A stretch of DNA of 12,913 nt from contig CALGVA010000047.1 in NCBI GenBank assembly GCA_937920345.1, positions 1 through 12,913 on the forward strand, read 5' to 3'. Below are positions 1 to 9,400 of this stretch, piece after piece. Position 1 is the stretch's first letter. Every line of letters begins with the position of its first letter. The notes under the pieces were generated by a model. It worked only from the letters and a program-made list of their open reading frames with translations, searched no databases and was not told the DNA's origin. A program made the translations under genes and the position numbers. This stretch comes from an uncultured Lachnospiraceae bacterium. Its GTDB lineage: Bacteria > Bacillota > Clostridia > Lachnospirales > Lachnospiraceae.

Positions 1-3000
1 GCTCTACTTCGATTGTCACCGGTGCGAGTTCGTCACAGTTGTAGTCGAAGGTTACCTGATAGCCTCTATCCATCTCATCCGGATCAGGTGCATCTGCTCC
101 ACCCTTTACCAGAACCATTGCTGATATCGGTGCTACAGTTATCTGACCATCTGTTACATTAGCCAGTTCTCTCGTGCCTGCTTTCTTCTCGTTGATGCAA
201 ACCTGCCATGTTCCTTCTGTTGCACCATTTGCATATAAATCAACGGTCTGCTCAGACGTAGCAGCATTAAAGACTACTACGATTTCATCAGAAATCTCAC
301 CGCTTACACTGCCTTTACCATTAATGACAAACATTACTGTCTGGTCGCCAAGTACTTTAGACTTAACGTTATTCTTCACATCCTGTGCAGATGACAGTCT
401 CAATGCAGGATGATTCTGACGGAAATCAATCAGACCTTTATAGTAATCTCTTACCTTTCGATATGTTGCATCATTAAGGTCATCCCACTTAATACTGTTT
501 ACAGAGTCAGGAGAATTGTAACTGTTATGTTCAAGACTTCCATCTTCCTTTACTTTCGTTCTTAACAGTTCCTCACCTGCATGGATAAACGGTATGCCTT
601 CCGCCGTCATATAGATTGCAGCGGCAAGATTATTCATCTTAATTCTGTCCGCTTCGCTTACATCTGTAGAAAGTTGCAGCTTATCCCATAAGGTGTAATT
701 GTCATGGCAGGAAGCGTAATTCACGATCTGGGTCGGGTCACTGCTCCAGCCCGGATTTGCCATGAAGTTATTTACAACATCTGTTGCCTTTCCTGCTGCT
801 CCGGAAACAAATCCTGCACCTTCAGCCTCAAAAACACTTCCTTTCAGCATGTCGCGCATGTTATCGCTGAAATAAGCAAAACCAGGTGTCTGTGCTGAAT
901 TCTTCTGTGTTGCCATGGTATAACCGTCTTTCGTTACTTCGGTAGTCATATCCCAGCCTTCACCATAGAAGATCACATTCGGATGTTTCGCATGAACAGT
1001 ACTTACAATTTCATTAACCGTCTCTGTATCCAACAGACCTACCAGATCGAAACGGAAACCGTCGATATGATATTCGTCTGCCCAGTAATTAACAGAATCT
1101 ACGATATACTTCTTAACCATCGAACGCTCGGATGCCGTATCGTTGCCACAGCCCGAACCGTTAGAATACTTACCGCTGTCATCAACTCTGGAGAAATACT
1201 GCGGTACAATCTGATTGAAGCAGAAATCATCTCCGGAATATACATGGTTGTATACCACGTCCATAATAACATTAATGTTATTATCATGAAGCGCTTTCAC
1301 CATCTGCTTCATTTCGTTTACACGGACTTCTCCCTTATAAGGATCTGTCGAATAAGAGCCTTCCGGTACGTTGTAGTTCTTCGGATCATATCCCCAGTTA
1401 TACTGCGGTGTATCCAGTTTCGTCTCATCTACTGTCGCATAATCATAAGAAGGCAGTAAATGAACATAATTCACACCCAGATCAACCAGATAATCCAGAC
1501 CTGTCGTCTGTCCTTCGCTGTTCGTGGTACCCTTCTCGGTCAGACCCAGGAACTTACCTTTGTTCGTAATTCCGGAAGATTCATCAATGGAGAAATCTCT
1601 CACATGAAGCTCATAAATCACGGAATCTGTATAACTGGTCGCATTCGGGCCTGCATCGCCTGCCCATCCCTCCGGATCTGTAGCGTCCAGATCAATTACC
1701 ATAGCACGGTCGCCGTTCACGCCCGTTGTTCTGGCATAAGGGTCACATGCCTCTTTGCTCTCACTGCCGATCGTTACATTGTAAGTGTAGAACTTACCCT
1801 GTATATCGCCGGCCTTCTCTGCTGACCACACGCCCTGCTCGCCAGCGGTCATCTCAATCTTTTCAGGCTCGCCTTCTCCCTTTACACCGGAATCATATAA
1901 GAATACTTCTACCTGATCCGCCGTAGGCGCCCATACCTTAAAAGTAGTCTTGTCACTTGTCCAGGTTGCACCCAGATCATTGCCTGTGTAAGTATACTTC
2001 TCTTCAAACGCCTCCGAAGAATATGCGCTGGGCATATTGATCTTATAGTCATGTCCGTCGAAGTTAAGCACCCAGCTCTTAGACTGTTCTTCTACTGTCG
2101 AGAGATCCGCCTCTACTTCTATTGCATAAACATTCTCATCAGCAGTAACCTTCGTAACAGACACTGGTTCACTGTTAGCAGTTACAGTAAATACGCCATC
2201 AATACTTCCGACAATCGGAAGACCAGTTTTTACATTAATGATATTCTTTGTTGTTTTGTCATATGCTGCAGATAATACTTTCGCACCAGTCAGTACGTCT
2301 TCTCCCAGCACTCTGGTGCCCTCTTTCTCACCGGACTCCACATAGAAGTCAACCGTACCGCAGAGGATATCCGAAAGATCTACCAGACGGTCTCCAAAAT
2401 CCTCTCTGTCTGCCCATTCACCCTTAGTGATAATATAGTTGAAAGCATCCACCGCACGGGCATCCTCGAACTCTCTGGTGTAAACTACCTCATCAGTGCC
2501 TGCGGTAAACTCACACCATGCTCCGCCTGCACCGGTCATCCAGCCCCAGATATGCCAGTCATCATAGGTATTGTCTGCTCTGTGATAGTGCAGATTCATG
2601 GTGATCTTGTTCGTGTCTTCAACCGCATTCACAGTCAGATCCACAGTATACTCCTGCGTATCAACCGTAGCCTTAGCAGTCAGCTCGATCGCGCCTGTAT
2701 AATCACCTACTGTAATTGCCTTGCCCGCTGCATCGATGCTCACGCCGGCAACATCAGCCTTAAGCGCATAAGTTACATCTACCTCAGTCTCTTCACCCTC
2801 TTCTGTCAGCATAGTCATCTGCTCAGGCAGGATGGTGGTCTTATTCTTAGCTACATTAAACTTTGCAACAGAAAGACCTGCCACATATACGACACTCTTG
2901 CCCTTCTCGGTGCGGATGTTCTTCGGGTCTTTCTTCTTCGTGCCGTCTACATCGAACTGATACAGGTATTTGCCTGCCGCTAACTCTACCTCACAGCTAA

Positions 3001-4540
3001 ACACATCGCTGTCAGCAGCCTTAGTCATTTCCTTTGTCGTCAGGTCATCACCATATACGACTGATACCTTTGCTGCATCAGCATCCTGATAGCGGAATGT
3101 AACTTTATTTCCCTGTACCTCAGGACTCGTAAGCTTGGTCGCAACAATATTGAGCGTCAGTGTTCCTGTTTCCGTCTTCTCTCCCACTGTTGCAGTTGCT
3201 GTCAGTTCTAAAGTCTCTTCCGCATAATCGGCGCTGATGGTAATCTGGTTACCTTCAATCGTTACGCCCGCAACGGAAGCCTCTTTCGTCGCATAGGTTA
3301 CAGCTACATACTCATCTGTCTCACCGTCTTCCGTCAGTCTGCGTAATTTTGCCGGAAGTTTGTTCGGCTCGCCCTTCGTAACATCGATCTCTTCATCATA
3401 GATTCCGGTTACGACTACAAGGTTATTGCCATTCGCTGCTGTCTGACCGTTATTTGGATCATTTATCCACTCACCGTCAACAACAAACTTATATTCATGC
3501 GCACCCATATCCAGCGTCTTGGTAAGAGAAAATACCCCGTCGTCTCCCTTTACCATCTTATCCGCCGTCGTGCTCCAGCTATTCATGGTACCCGCTACAT
3601 ATACTTCATTTGCCGCTTCATCCTTATAACGGAATGTTACCTCTTTACCGTTCACCTCAGGACTGACAACCTTGTCACCCGGGTCCTCGGAACCGCTCCA
3701 GTCAGCAGGCGGCGTGGTTGTTACAATCTCATCAGCACCCGGTTTCCCAGTTGCACCTTCCGGCCAGACAGCCCACGCCTCATATGTATCGCCTTCGACC
3801 GTTGCCTCTACATATAAATCAGCCGTCTGGCTTCCCGCACCACTATTGAAAATATATCCAATTTTCTGTTCCTTAGTCTTCGTCAGTGTATACGTATACC
3901 ACGACGTATGCTCAGCATCCGGCTGAACCTCATCACCTGGCCATCTTGTAAGATCGCCGCCACCATCAACCCAACAGTGAATATATACTTTCGCCCAGTT
4001 CTCCGTGTTCTTGAAATGCAGTTTGAGCGTTACTTCTTCCGCCTCCGCTGCATCCGTCCCGGTTTCACCGGAAACATCTGTTCCTGGTACGTCACCTTCC
4101 TCAGGCGTCTCAGGAGTCATCGCTCCATCATCAGATGTGTCGGGTGTTTCCGTTCCTTCACCGTTATCGGGTATATCTGGCGTTTCCGCTCCATTACCCT
4201 CGTCAGATGTATCAGGAGCTTCTGCATTATCACCCTCATCGGGTGTATCTGCATTATCTCCTGCTGCATCTCCTGCCTCAGATCCATTAGAATCCTCTGT
4301 GGAATCCTCCTTCCCCGAAGCATCTTCTCCCTCGGTTGCCGCCGGGGCTTGCACTTCTGTCTGATCGGAATCACCGGTTTCGACGGTTGATTCCGCCAAG
4401 TCAGGTGTCTCCGGAGTGCTTTCGGCTGCCAATGCAGTCATAGACAGACCCGGCATGGTCTGCACACTGGAAAAGACCATGGCAAGCGATAACGCTGCCG
4501 CCATAATCCGCCGAAGCATTCTCTTCTTTACTTCTTTCAT
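1..4540 (-). CDS. Secreted multi-modular type I pullulanase (GH13), 3' end cut off by the window edge
   Basis: The enzyme hydrolyses alpha-1,6 branches of pullulan, starch or glycogen outside the cell. I translated 1513 codons from the ATG at 4540; the frame is open to the left edge. Seen: a signal peptide (KR-rich start, hydrophobic core to about residue 33, ALA-A cleavage near 38-39); an acidic Thr/Pro/Glu linker (40-169); a CBM26-like starch-binding module (about 170-262, with RWPG and IFNSGAGSQTADL); two CBM48/E-set-like repeats (about 290-364 and 470-541), each followed by an Ig-like stretch; a CBM41 module (about 643-745, DWHIWGW); a second CBM48 (about 855-955, KVWAPTADQVEVF); then the GH13 barrel. 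The type I pullulanase signature YNWGYDP is at 1047-1053 and DVVYNH at 1094-1099. Predicted catalytic residues are D1165 (GFRFD), E1194 (YGEGW) and D1280 (CHDN), all intact. A C-terminal beta domain ends near 1480 and a further module begins. Any cell-wall anchor lies beyond the window. It is transcribed separately from the upstream operon. Confidence 0.95.
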   Translation of the reverse strand, partial: MKEVKKRMLRRIMAAALSLAMVFSSVQTMPGLSMTALAAESTPETPDLAESTVETGDSDQTEVQAPAATEGEDASGKEDSTEDSNGSEAGDAAGDNADTPDEGDNAEAPDTSDEGNGAETPDIPDNGEGTETPDTSDDGAMTPETPEEGDVPGTDVSGETGTDAAEAEEVTLKLHFKNTENWAKVYIHCWVDGGGDLTRWPGDEVQPDAEHTSWYTYTLTKTKEQKIGYIFNSGAGSQTADLYVEATVEGDTYEAWAVWPEGATGKPGADEIVTTTPPADWSGSEDPGDKVVSPEVNGKEVTFRYKDEAANEVYVAGTMNSWSTTADKMVKGDDGVFSLTKTLDMGAHEYKFVVDGEWINDPNNGQTAANGNNLVVVTGIYDEEIDVTKGEPNKLPAKLRRLTEDGETDEYVAVTYATKEASVAGVTIEGNQITISADYAEETLELTATATVGEKTETGTLTLNIVATKLTSPEVQGNKVTFRYQDADAAKVSVVYGDDLTTKEMTKAADSDVFSCEVELAAGKYLYQFDVDGTKKKDPKNIRTEKGKSVVYVAGLSVAKFNVAKNKTTILPEQMTMLTEEGEETEVDVTYALKADVAGVSIDAAGKAITVGDYTGAIELTAKATVDTQEYTVDLTVNAVEDTNKITMNLHYHRADNTYDDWHIWGWMTGAGGAWCEFTAGTDEVVYTREFEDARAVDAFNYIITKGEWADREDFGDRLVDLSDILCGTVDFYVESGEKEGTRVLGEDVLTGAKVLSAAYDKTTKNIINVKTGLPIVGSIDGVFTVTANSEPVSVTKVTADENVYAIEVEADLSTVEEQSKSWVLNFDGHDYKINMPSAYSSEAFEEKYTYTGNDLGATWTSDKTTFKVWAPTADQVEVFLYDSGVKGEGEPEKIEMTAGEQGVWSAEKAGDIQGKFYTYNVTIGSESKEACDPYARTTGVNGDRAMVIDLDATDPEGWAGDAGPNATSYTDSVIYELHVRDFSIDESSGITNKGKFLGLTEKGTTNSEGQTTGLDYLVDLGVNYVHLLPSYDYATVDETKLDTPQYNWGYDPKNYNVPEGSYSTDPYKGEVRVNEMKQMVKALHDNNINVIMDVVYNHVYSGDDFCFNQIVPQYFSRVDDSGKYSNGSGCGNDTASERSMVKKYIVDSVNYWADEYHIDGFRFDLVGLLDTETVNEIVSTVHAKHPNVIFYGEGWDMTTEVTKDGYTMATQKNSAQTPGFAYFSDNMRDMLKGSVFEAEGAGFVSGAAGKATDVVNNFMANPGWSSDPTQIVNYASCHDNYTLWDKLQLSTDVSEADRIKMNNLAAAIYMTAEGIPFIHAGEELLRTKVKEDGSLEHNSYNSPDSVNSIKWDDLNDATYRKVRDYYKGLIDFRQNHPALRLSSAQDVKNNVKSKVLGDQTVMFVINGKGSVSGEISDEIVVVFNAATSEQTVDLYANGATEGTWQVCINEKKAGTRELANVTDGQITVAPISAMVLVKGGADAPDPDEMDRGYQVTFDYNCDELAPVTIEVE

Positions 4541-4545
4541 ACTTT

Positions 4546-4553
4546 CCCTCCTT
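4546..4553 (-). promoter_or_regulatory. Ribosome binding site of the pullulanase gene
   Basis: On the minus strand AAGGAGGG lies 5 bases before the ATG at 4540-4538. This near-perfect Shine-Dalgarno sequence fixes the start, and the signal peptide follows immediately. It implies high translation compared with the GTG-started genes of the neighbouring operon. Confidence 0.9.
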
Positions 4554-4602
4554 ATATGTTTTGCTGTACTTTAGCCCAAATGCTATTCCAGCACTTGTCC
4601 CT

Positions 4603-4631
4603 ATTATATAAAATCAGCGATTGGTTTGCAA
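4603..4631 (-). promoter_or_regulatory. SigA-type promoter of the pullulanase gene
   Basis: Reading the minus strand, the -35 box TTGCAA (4631-4626) is followed by a 17-base spacer and a perfect -10 box TATAAT (4608-4603). Transcription would start near 4596, giving a leader of about 55 bases before the ATG. It sits downstream of the terminator of the preceding operon, so pullulanase has its own expression control. A short inverted repeat overlaps the -35 box (see the separate entry). Confidence 0.8.
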
Positions 4632-4644
4632 GGAAAATACCTTG
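4629..4644. repeat. Short inverted repeat over the pullulanase -35 box, possible operator
   Basis: CAAGG, six A/T bases, then CCTTG form 5-base arms that begin inside the -35 box and extend upstream. The position suits a regulator of starch utilisation such as a LacI/MalR-type protein, but the arms are short and do not match a known operator consensus, so this may be chance. Confidence 0.2.
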
Positions 4645-4787
4645 AAAATCAGGCAGAAAATATACGTAAATCGTAGGCAAAATGTTGGTTGTTACATACC
4701 CTGAAAACGTCCCCCTGCAAAACCGGCAAAGGATCACTTACAAATTGTATATGCTTTACAGTTAAACCTAAAATCGCAGCAAATTGT
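4632..4787. other. Intergenic spacer, no gene seen
   Basis: This is AT-rich spacer between the operon terminator and the pullulanase promoter. A nine-base word CAAATTGTA occurs twice on the plus strand (near 4740-4748 and 4780-4788). No convincing ORF with a ribosome binding site, no tRNA and no clear catabolite-response element was seen. Confidence 0.6.
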
Positions 4788-4830
4788 AAAAAAGTGCAAA
4801 GTCTATAATCAATCAGAGACTTTGCACTTT
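4788..4830 (-). terminator. Rho-independent terminator of the three-gene operon
   Basis: A perfect 14-base-pair inverted repeat (arms 4791-4804 and 4817-4830, 12-base loop) lies about 40 bases past the TAG of the DUF2971 gene. Read on the minus strand, the GC-containing stem runs into six consecutive T residues. On the plus strand a T run also follows but is displaced seven bases from the stem, so activity in that direction would be weaker. It separates the operon from the pullulanase promoter. Confidence 0.88.
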
Positions 4831-4870
4831 CCTGTAGTTTTTTTCTTCAATACTTTTTCATGACTAATTG

Positions 4871-5914
4871 CTAAAATATATATGGTATGCGAGAGCAACT
4901 CAGAATAATTCCTCTTTTTGTAAGTTCTCGTCTACGAAGTTGTTCCCGAAAAGGATCATCTGCTTTAACTTCCTTCAGCATATCGTATCGTATATTCTTG
5001 AAATTACTATAATGGTTAGCCGCCGCATTATCAAAGCGTTTTTTGCACTCCGTCCAAATCTCATCAGCTTCCTTCGGAAAAACTCCACACAGTCTGAAAT
5101 ACTCATCACATCGCTCACGAAATTGTGGACCATCAAGTCTCGGAACCGTCAGCCGCGCATGATTCAAAAAATGCAAGATACTCTGAAACACAACATCCTG
5201 ATTAAAACCCGGACCAACCACGATTTCATGGACCGGCCAGCCATCTGCGCATTCTATGTCCAGATACGGTTTTAAAACATTCTGGGCATTACGATAGTCA
5301 ACTCGGAATGGTTGCTCCCATTCCGCCATATTGAACACAAGACGATGCTCTGCTTCGGCTTTGAATTCAGCTCTTTTCACAAAAGGCGCCATCTGTTTCC
5401 ATAACGCAGGATATTCGTCGTCAATATCCTTTATTTTTGCTCCCGTCTCACCCCAAATCTCATCGGCAATTTTTTGGTATTCCTTTTCTTCCATTGCCGT
5501 TTTAGTACAATAATACACCTTTTGTATAGTTACTGCATCCGGCACTTTTTCTCGTTTTCGTTCTTTGAATCCATCACAATTGTCCGGATATGTCCGATAC
5601 TCCTCCGCACCGGAAAAACTCATCTTTAGACTTACACCAGATTCTCCGGCATACATGGACCACTGACTTAATAGATCACGCGCTTCCGAAAACGAAATCG
5701 AATAACTCGTAATTTCATTTTCCAACACCTCTTGAAGCATTGCCTGAGTAATAAGTTCTTTACCCTTTCGTTCATTAAATATATCCCGTAATTCCCTCAC
5801 TCCATTCGCATATTCCTCCGCATCGTTCATATATCCGAGATTTGTCGCGTAGATATTAGCCCCTTGAAGAATAAAGCGCATGGTTTCAACATTTGTATAA
5901 TAATACAGTTCCAC
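4871..5914 (-). CDS. DUF2971-family protein, last gene of the operon, possible effector
   Basis: 347 residues, probably cytoplasmic: no signal peptide or membrane segment. The N-terminus has a Y-x-Y-T pattern (3-6) followed by YMND at 28-31. The family hallmark follows at about 74-100: SFSEARDLLSQWSMYAGESG, then a GVSLKMSF-type strand. FKAEAEHRLVF (184-194) and VVGPGF (232-237) match the later conserved DUF2971 blocks. The family has no established biochemistry that I can cite. The start is a GTG at 5914, 17 bases after the receiver gene stop, preceded by AAGAGGTGG with 5 bases spacing. The tail (about 265-347) is charged and helical. Being last in a GHKL/receiver operon suggests it is the output or effector, but that is inference. 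The N-terminal pattern loosely recalls ADP-ribosyltransferase-type folds, which I cannot confirm. Confidence 0.85.
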   Translation of the reverse strand: MELYYYTNVETMRFILQGANIYATNLGYMNDAEEYANGVRELRDIFNERKGKELITQAMLQEVLENEITSYSISFSEARDLLSQWSMYAGESGVSLKMSFSGAEEYRTYPDNCDGFKERKREKVPDAVTIQKVYYCTKTAMEEKEYQKIADEIWGETGAKIKDIDDEYPALWKQMAPFVKRAEFKAEAEHRLVFNMAEWEQPFRVDYRNAQNVLKPYLDIECADGWPVHEIVVGPGFNQDVVFQSILHFLNHARLTVPRLDGPQFRERCDEYFRLCGVFPKEADEIWTECKKRFDNAAANHYSNFKNIRYDMLKEVKADDPFREQLRRRELTKRGIILSCSRIPYIF

Positions 5915-5919
5915 TCAGT

Positions 5920-5928
5920 CCACCTCTT
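5920..5928 (-). promoter_or_regulatory. Ribosome binding site deciding the GTG start of the DUF2971 gene
   Basis: AAGAGGTGG on the minus strand ends 5 bases before GTG at 5914-5912 and lies in the 17-base gap after the receiver gene TGA. No in-frame ATG is closer, and the family N-terminus begins directly at this codon, so the GTG start is well supported. Confidence 0.75.
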
Positions 5929-5931
5929 ATG

Positions 5932-6432
5932 TCATGTATTCCCCTTCAAAATACTATGCTCTATATAATCATAATCAAGTTTCAGAATATAATCCTGCGG
6001 TATAAATTTCACAACCGGAATCGTATGATTATTAAAAATTCTGTTTAGTTTATTAACTGTATCTATACCTGTTGCGGTATAAAACCATATGCGAAAATCC
6101 TCTTTCTGCTGTTGCTTTTCTTTCGCATAAATAATATCAACTCTCTCTTCAAATGTATCTATATCACCTAGATTATAATCAATAAAAAGTAGCGTATCTT
6201 TATCCGCATAATACTTATCCAGTAAATTCGTAAGTTCCATTTTTTTATCTGTCGAATCAAGCTGTATATCCAATTCCGCACATTTTTCTTCAATTTCGAC
6301 ATCCTTTTCAGATCTATATGTGTAAGAACCCTTAAAGTACAGCAGGACAATCGTATCAACCTTCATGCCTTTTAACTTTTCCACTGTCTCCCACATGAGA
6401 TACGGTCTGTCATCCACTATAATTACTCTCAT
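5932..6432 (-). CDS. Stand-alone receiver-like (CheY-type) response regulator, no output domain
   Basis: 166 residues from the ATG at 6432. The receiver hallmarks are complete: the acidic pair D7-D8 after strand 1 (RVIIVDDRP), a probable phosphoacceptor D85 (LLFIDYNLGD), the switch residue T119 followed by Ala (WFYTATG), and K142 (VVKFIP). No DNA-binding or enzymatic domain follows, so it would act by protein contact or as a phosphate carrier or sink. It is odd in that 77 residues separate the acidic pair from D85, against roughly 45 in CheY; the helix 2 region (about 35-75) is expanded and highly charged. The ATG is 5 bases after the stop of the giant gene, with AAAGGGG as ribosome binding site, so translation is probably coupled. 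A TTG at 6456 would add eight residues but lacks a good binding site. Its likely partner is the GHKL protein encoded upstream. Confidence 0.85.
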   Translation of the reverse strand: MRVIIVDDRPYLMWETVEKLKGMKVDTIVLLYFKGSYTYRSEKDVEIEEKCAELDIQLDSTDKKMELTNLLDKYYADKDTLLFIDYNLGDIDTFEERVDIIYAKEKQQQKEDFRIWFYTATGIDTVNKLNRIFNNHTIPVVKFIPQDYILKLDYDYIEHSILKGNT

Positions 6433-6437
6433 ATTTT

Positions 6438-9400
6438 CTACCCCTTTCTCAAACAATCACTAAATTCCGCATATTTTTCCATCAAAATAGGGATATCTAC
6501 ATAGAAGTATTGCACATCATCTTCTCTAGCGATTCCTACTTTTACATCATACTCTCCTCCCATGAGTTTTTCAAGTTGAACTCTGAAAGCATCGATTACC
6601 TCCCTGACATTTGCATTGGACTGAGATTTGTCAAGAGATTCTCTCACTTTGTATATCCTATTATTTAGGAGCGTTGCAACCATGCCTTTCACAAATCTTG
6701 ACATGCTCCAAAGAGAAATTCCGTCATCTCTTTTAGGCGGATATCTCAATTTCATATTAGTCTCTTCAACCGAACGCTCCATATCAGTACACTTATTTGC
6801 AATTCTCAAATTCCCATCTTCCGTTTTCATTAAGTATACGACTACCTTTTCCGCCCCATCATGTTCTTTATCCTGCTCTCTAATCCCCCTTCCTACGCCC
6901 ACCGCATTCGTAATGATTGCCCATAGCAACAAACCCACATCATTTGCTCCATTTGCCGTTCCATAACAAAGAAACTCCTCGTCCCATCCCAGTTTACATC
7001 CCTTCATCCTGCACTGAGTGTTTTCCGGAAATTCAAGATACAAATAAACACATCTGCCCGGGTCTTTCTGATCTACTACCGCTAACGATCCTCCTTCCTT
7101 GCAAGCAGAAAAAATTTCCCCACATGAATGACCATATAAAGATACTATCCTCTGATAAAAGTCTTCTTTCATACTCTCTCTGTATACCCGACTTACCTGT
7201 AAATCCGAAAGCAATGACAAAACAAAAGATCTATATTCTCCCTGCTCCATGGTCAGAGCATGAACCTGCGCACTGCGCACATCTTCTTTCGTATGTGTAT
7301 GCGCCCTGTCCAATCCATACAACATGCCCTTCTCATCCGCCAACATCAATTCAAACAAATAATCAATGACCGCTTCGTTAAACACAGATTGATTCAGTTG
7401 GTCTCTCAAGCACAACAGATTGCGTATTTTATACCATGCGTCTGGATACCTGATCTCCCTAAATTTGGCATATACTAACAGTCTTCTCTGGTTCTTCTGA
7501 CCGGAATTTGAATTACCGATCTCCCAAACCAGGCTCCCGCTTTCTTTATCTACACAAAGTCCTGAAATTTTTTCCTTTTCGGCCTCATTGCGATAATTTC
7601 TTAATCTTTCCGCAACATCAATCGCCGCCCCTTCAATAAACCAGTCCCTGAATCCATCTTTTTTTGCGCTATCTGCAATCACAAGATATTCCCTACGATT
7701 TTCCAATTCATACTTAAGCGCTTCCAGTTCCTCCTCTTTCCAGACCTCTTTATACTGCTCAACCAACTCGTTAAATTCCGCTCGTACAGAATCCTCCCAC
7801 TTGTCACACTCCATGGGACATTCCAACAGCAGTTTAACTTCTTCCGCACATAATATTTTATTCATTAAATCGACAATATCCTGGCAAATCTCCTCTATTT
7901 TCCTATCCGACAGTTCTTGTCCCTTCATTTCAATACTTTTCTTGCAAAGCGCCAGAAGGTCGACCCCTGCCTGCACCTCATTTTCTTTTTCTTTCAAAAA
8001 ACACTTTGTTCCATCGTCGTATAAACCGATATCTGTTAGTACCGAACGGAAATCTCTGTATTGAGCCTTTTCAAGCTCCTCCTGCAAAGATACATTTCCC
8101 TTTTTTCTGCATAGTTTTTCTAAACCGTCATAAAACGCCCGCGTATTCTCCAATAGGAGTCTTCCCCCTATATGCTCCTCTAAACCAAGACCTTGCTCTT
8201 TTCCGCAAAGTTCGCGACTAAACCATGCGCTTTTGCTTGTGTCCGAACTGACGCCCAAAAGTTTTTTGGTCTGCTGCAAAAATCTATCATATAACGACTC
8301 TCTCTCCCTTTCCGTATACTTAGCCGCAAATATTGTTAAAGCGTGTATATTTTCGCTTCTAATAAAATAATTCCCTTTCATTTCCGTAATCTGCTTCATC
8401 AATACTTTTAACAAATCCAGACGCTGCTTTGTTGTAAAATCAGCTTGTATAATGCCCAACATATTCCGCACGCGCTCTTCATTTTCCACTATGTATATTT
8501 TTCCTGCTTCTTTCCATCTATCAGCGTCCTGCTTTCTTCCCAATAGCTCCTCTGCCAACATTAGAAGCACGTCAAAAACGACCTCTTTTGTGCTTTTACC
8601 AAACACCAAAAAGGGTCTTGATATAATTTTTAAATATGATATAAAATACTCGAACGCCGTCTCCTGTCCCTGTTTTATCTTTCTTCCCGTATAATCTGTA
8701 GTCAACAGATCCAGCAGACATTGTACCGCATTTTCTTTCTTATTTCCGTGTTTTTCTTCCGCCAGTGCAATCGTTGCCATATGGCAACAGAACATTCGCC
8801 GAAACGCCTTCTCCTTCGGATCTTCTTCTCCAACCTTCTGATTCAGCTGTATCTGTTGCTCCTCCTCTTTATCTTTTTCATCCTTTAAAGATTTGACCCC
8901 AAATTTCTCATTCTCTTCCCTCCAATAGGCCGCCATCTGTTTCGTTGCCGATGCACGATATAAAATACCGGCCTCACGCTCCAGTTGACACAAAGTACAG
9001 GAATCACCATGATTTCGCATTGATGAAATGCGCAAAGTCCGAAATGCGAAAAAACTTTCCTGCAATCGTTCTCCACTGTTAAATTTCCCGTCTTGGTATC
9101 CAACATATTGTAAACGGCTCTGGAAAGAATTACGGTCTAACAACACAAATATTTTTTCAAAAATACGGATAGCCTTACCATTATTCTTCTTTCTATATCG
9201 GCTTATAATACTGGACACAAGACTTCTCGCCCTAAAAAAAGTCCGCCCGGTTATAATGCTGTCATCCGCATAATACAGCTTTACCATTTCACCTTTATCA
9301 GTATCTAAAAGCCGGATCAGCAACGCAAGATTGGAATACTTTGCACATATATTGCTTCGATACTCTTTATCCACATCAACTCGAATAATCAACGCCGCCT

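Noticed and set aside
983..1459. Plus-strand open frame of 158 codons
   Set aside because: It lies antisense to the conserved GH13 catalytic region of the pullulanase, has no ribosome binding site, and its translation is rich in Arg, Ile and Cys as expected of a shadow frame.
4005..4374. Open frames on both strands within the linker-coding region
   Set aside because: The low-complexity repeats of the pullulanase linker keep several frames open by composition. Only the frame continuous with the signal peptide and the CBM26 module makes sense.
4700..4713. Possible catabolite-response element (TGAAAACG half)
   Set aside because: The second half does not match the cre consensus (at least two key mismatches), and it lies about 70 bases upstream of the -35 box.
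4868..5275. Plus-strand frame of 135 codons
   Set aside because: It is antisense to the C-terminal half of the DUF2971 gene, which has recognisable family motifs. No promoter or ribosome binding site supports the plus strand.
6433..6456. TTG start eight codons upstream for the receiver gene
   Set aside because: A TTG inside the giant gene without a good ribosome binding site; the receiver strand 1 begins directly at the ATG at 6432, which has AAAGGGG upstream.
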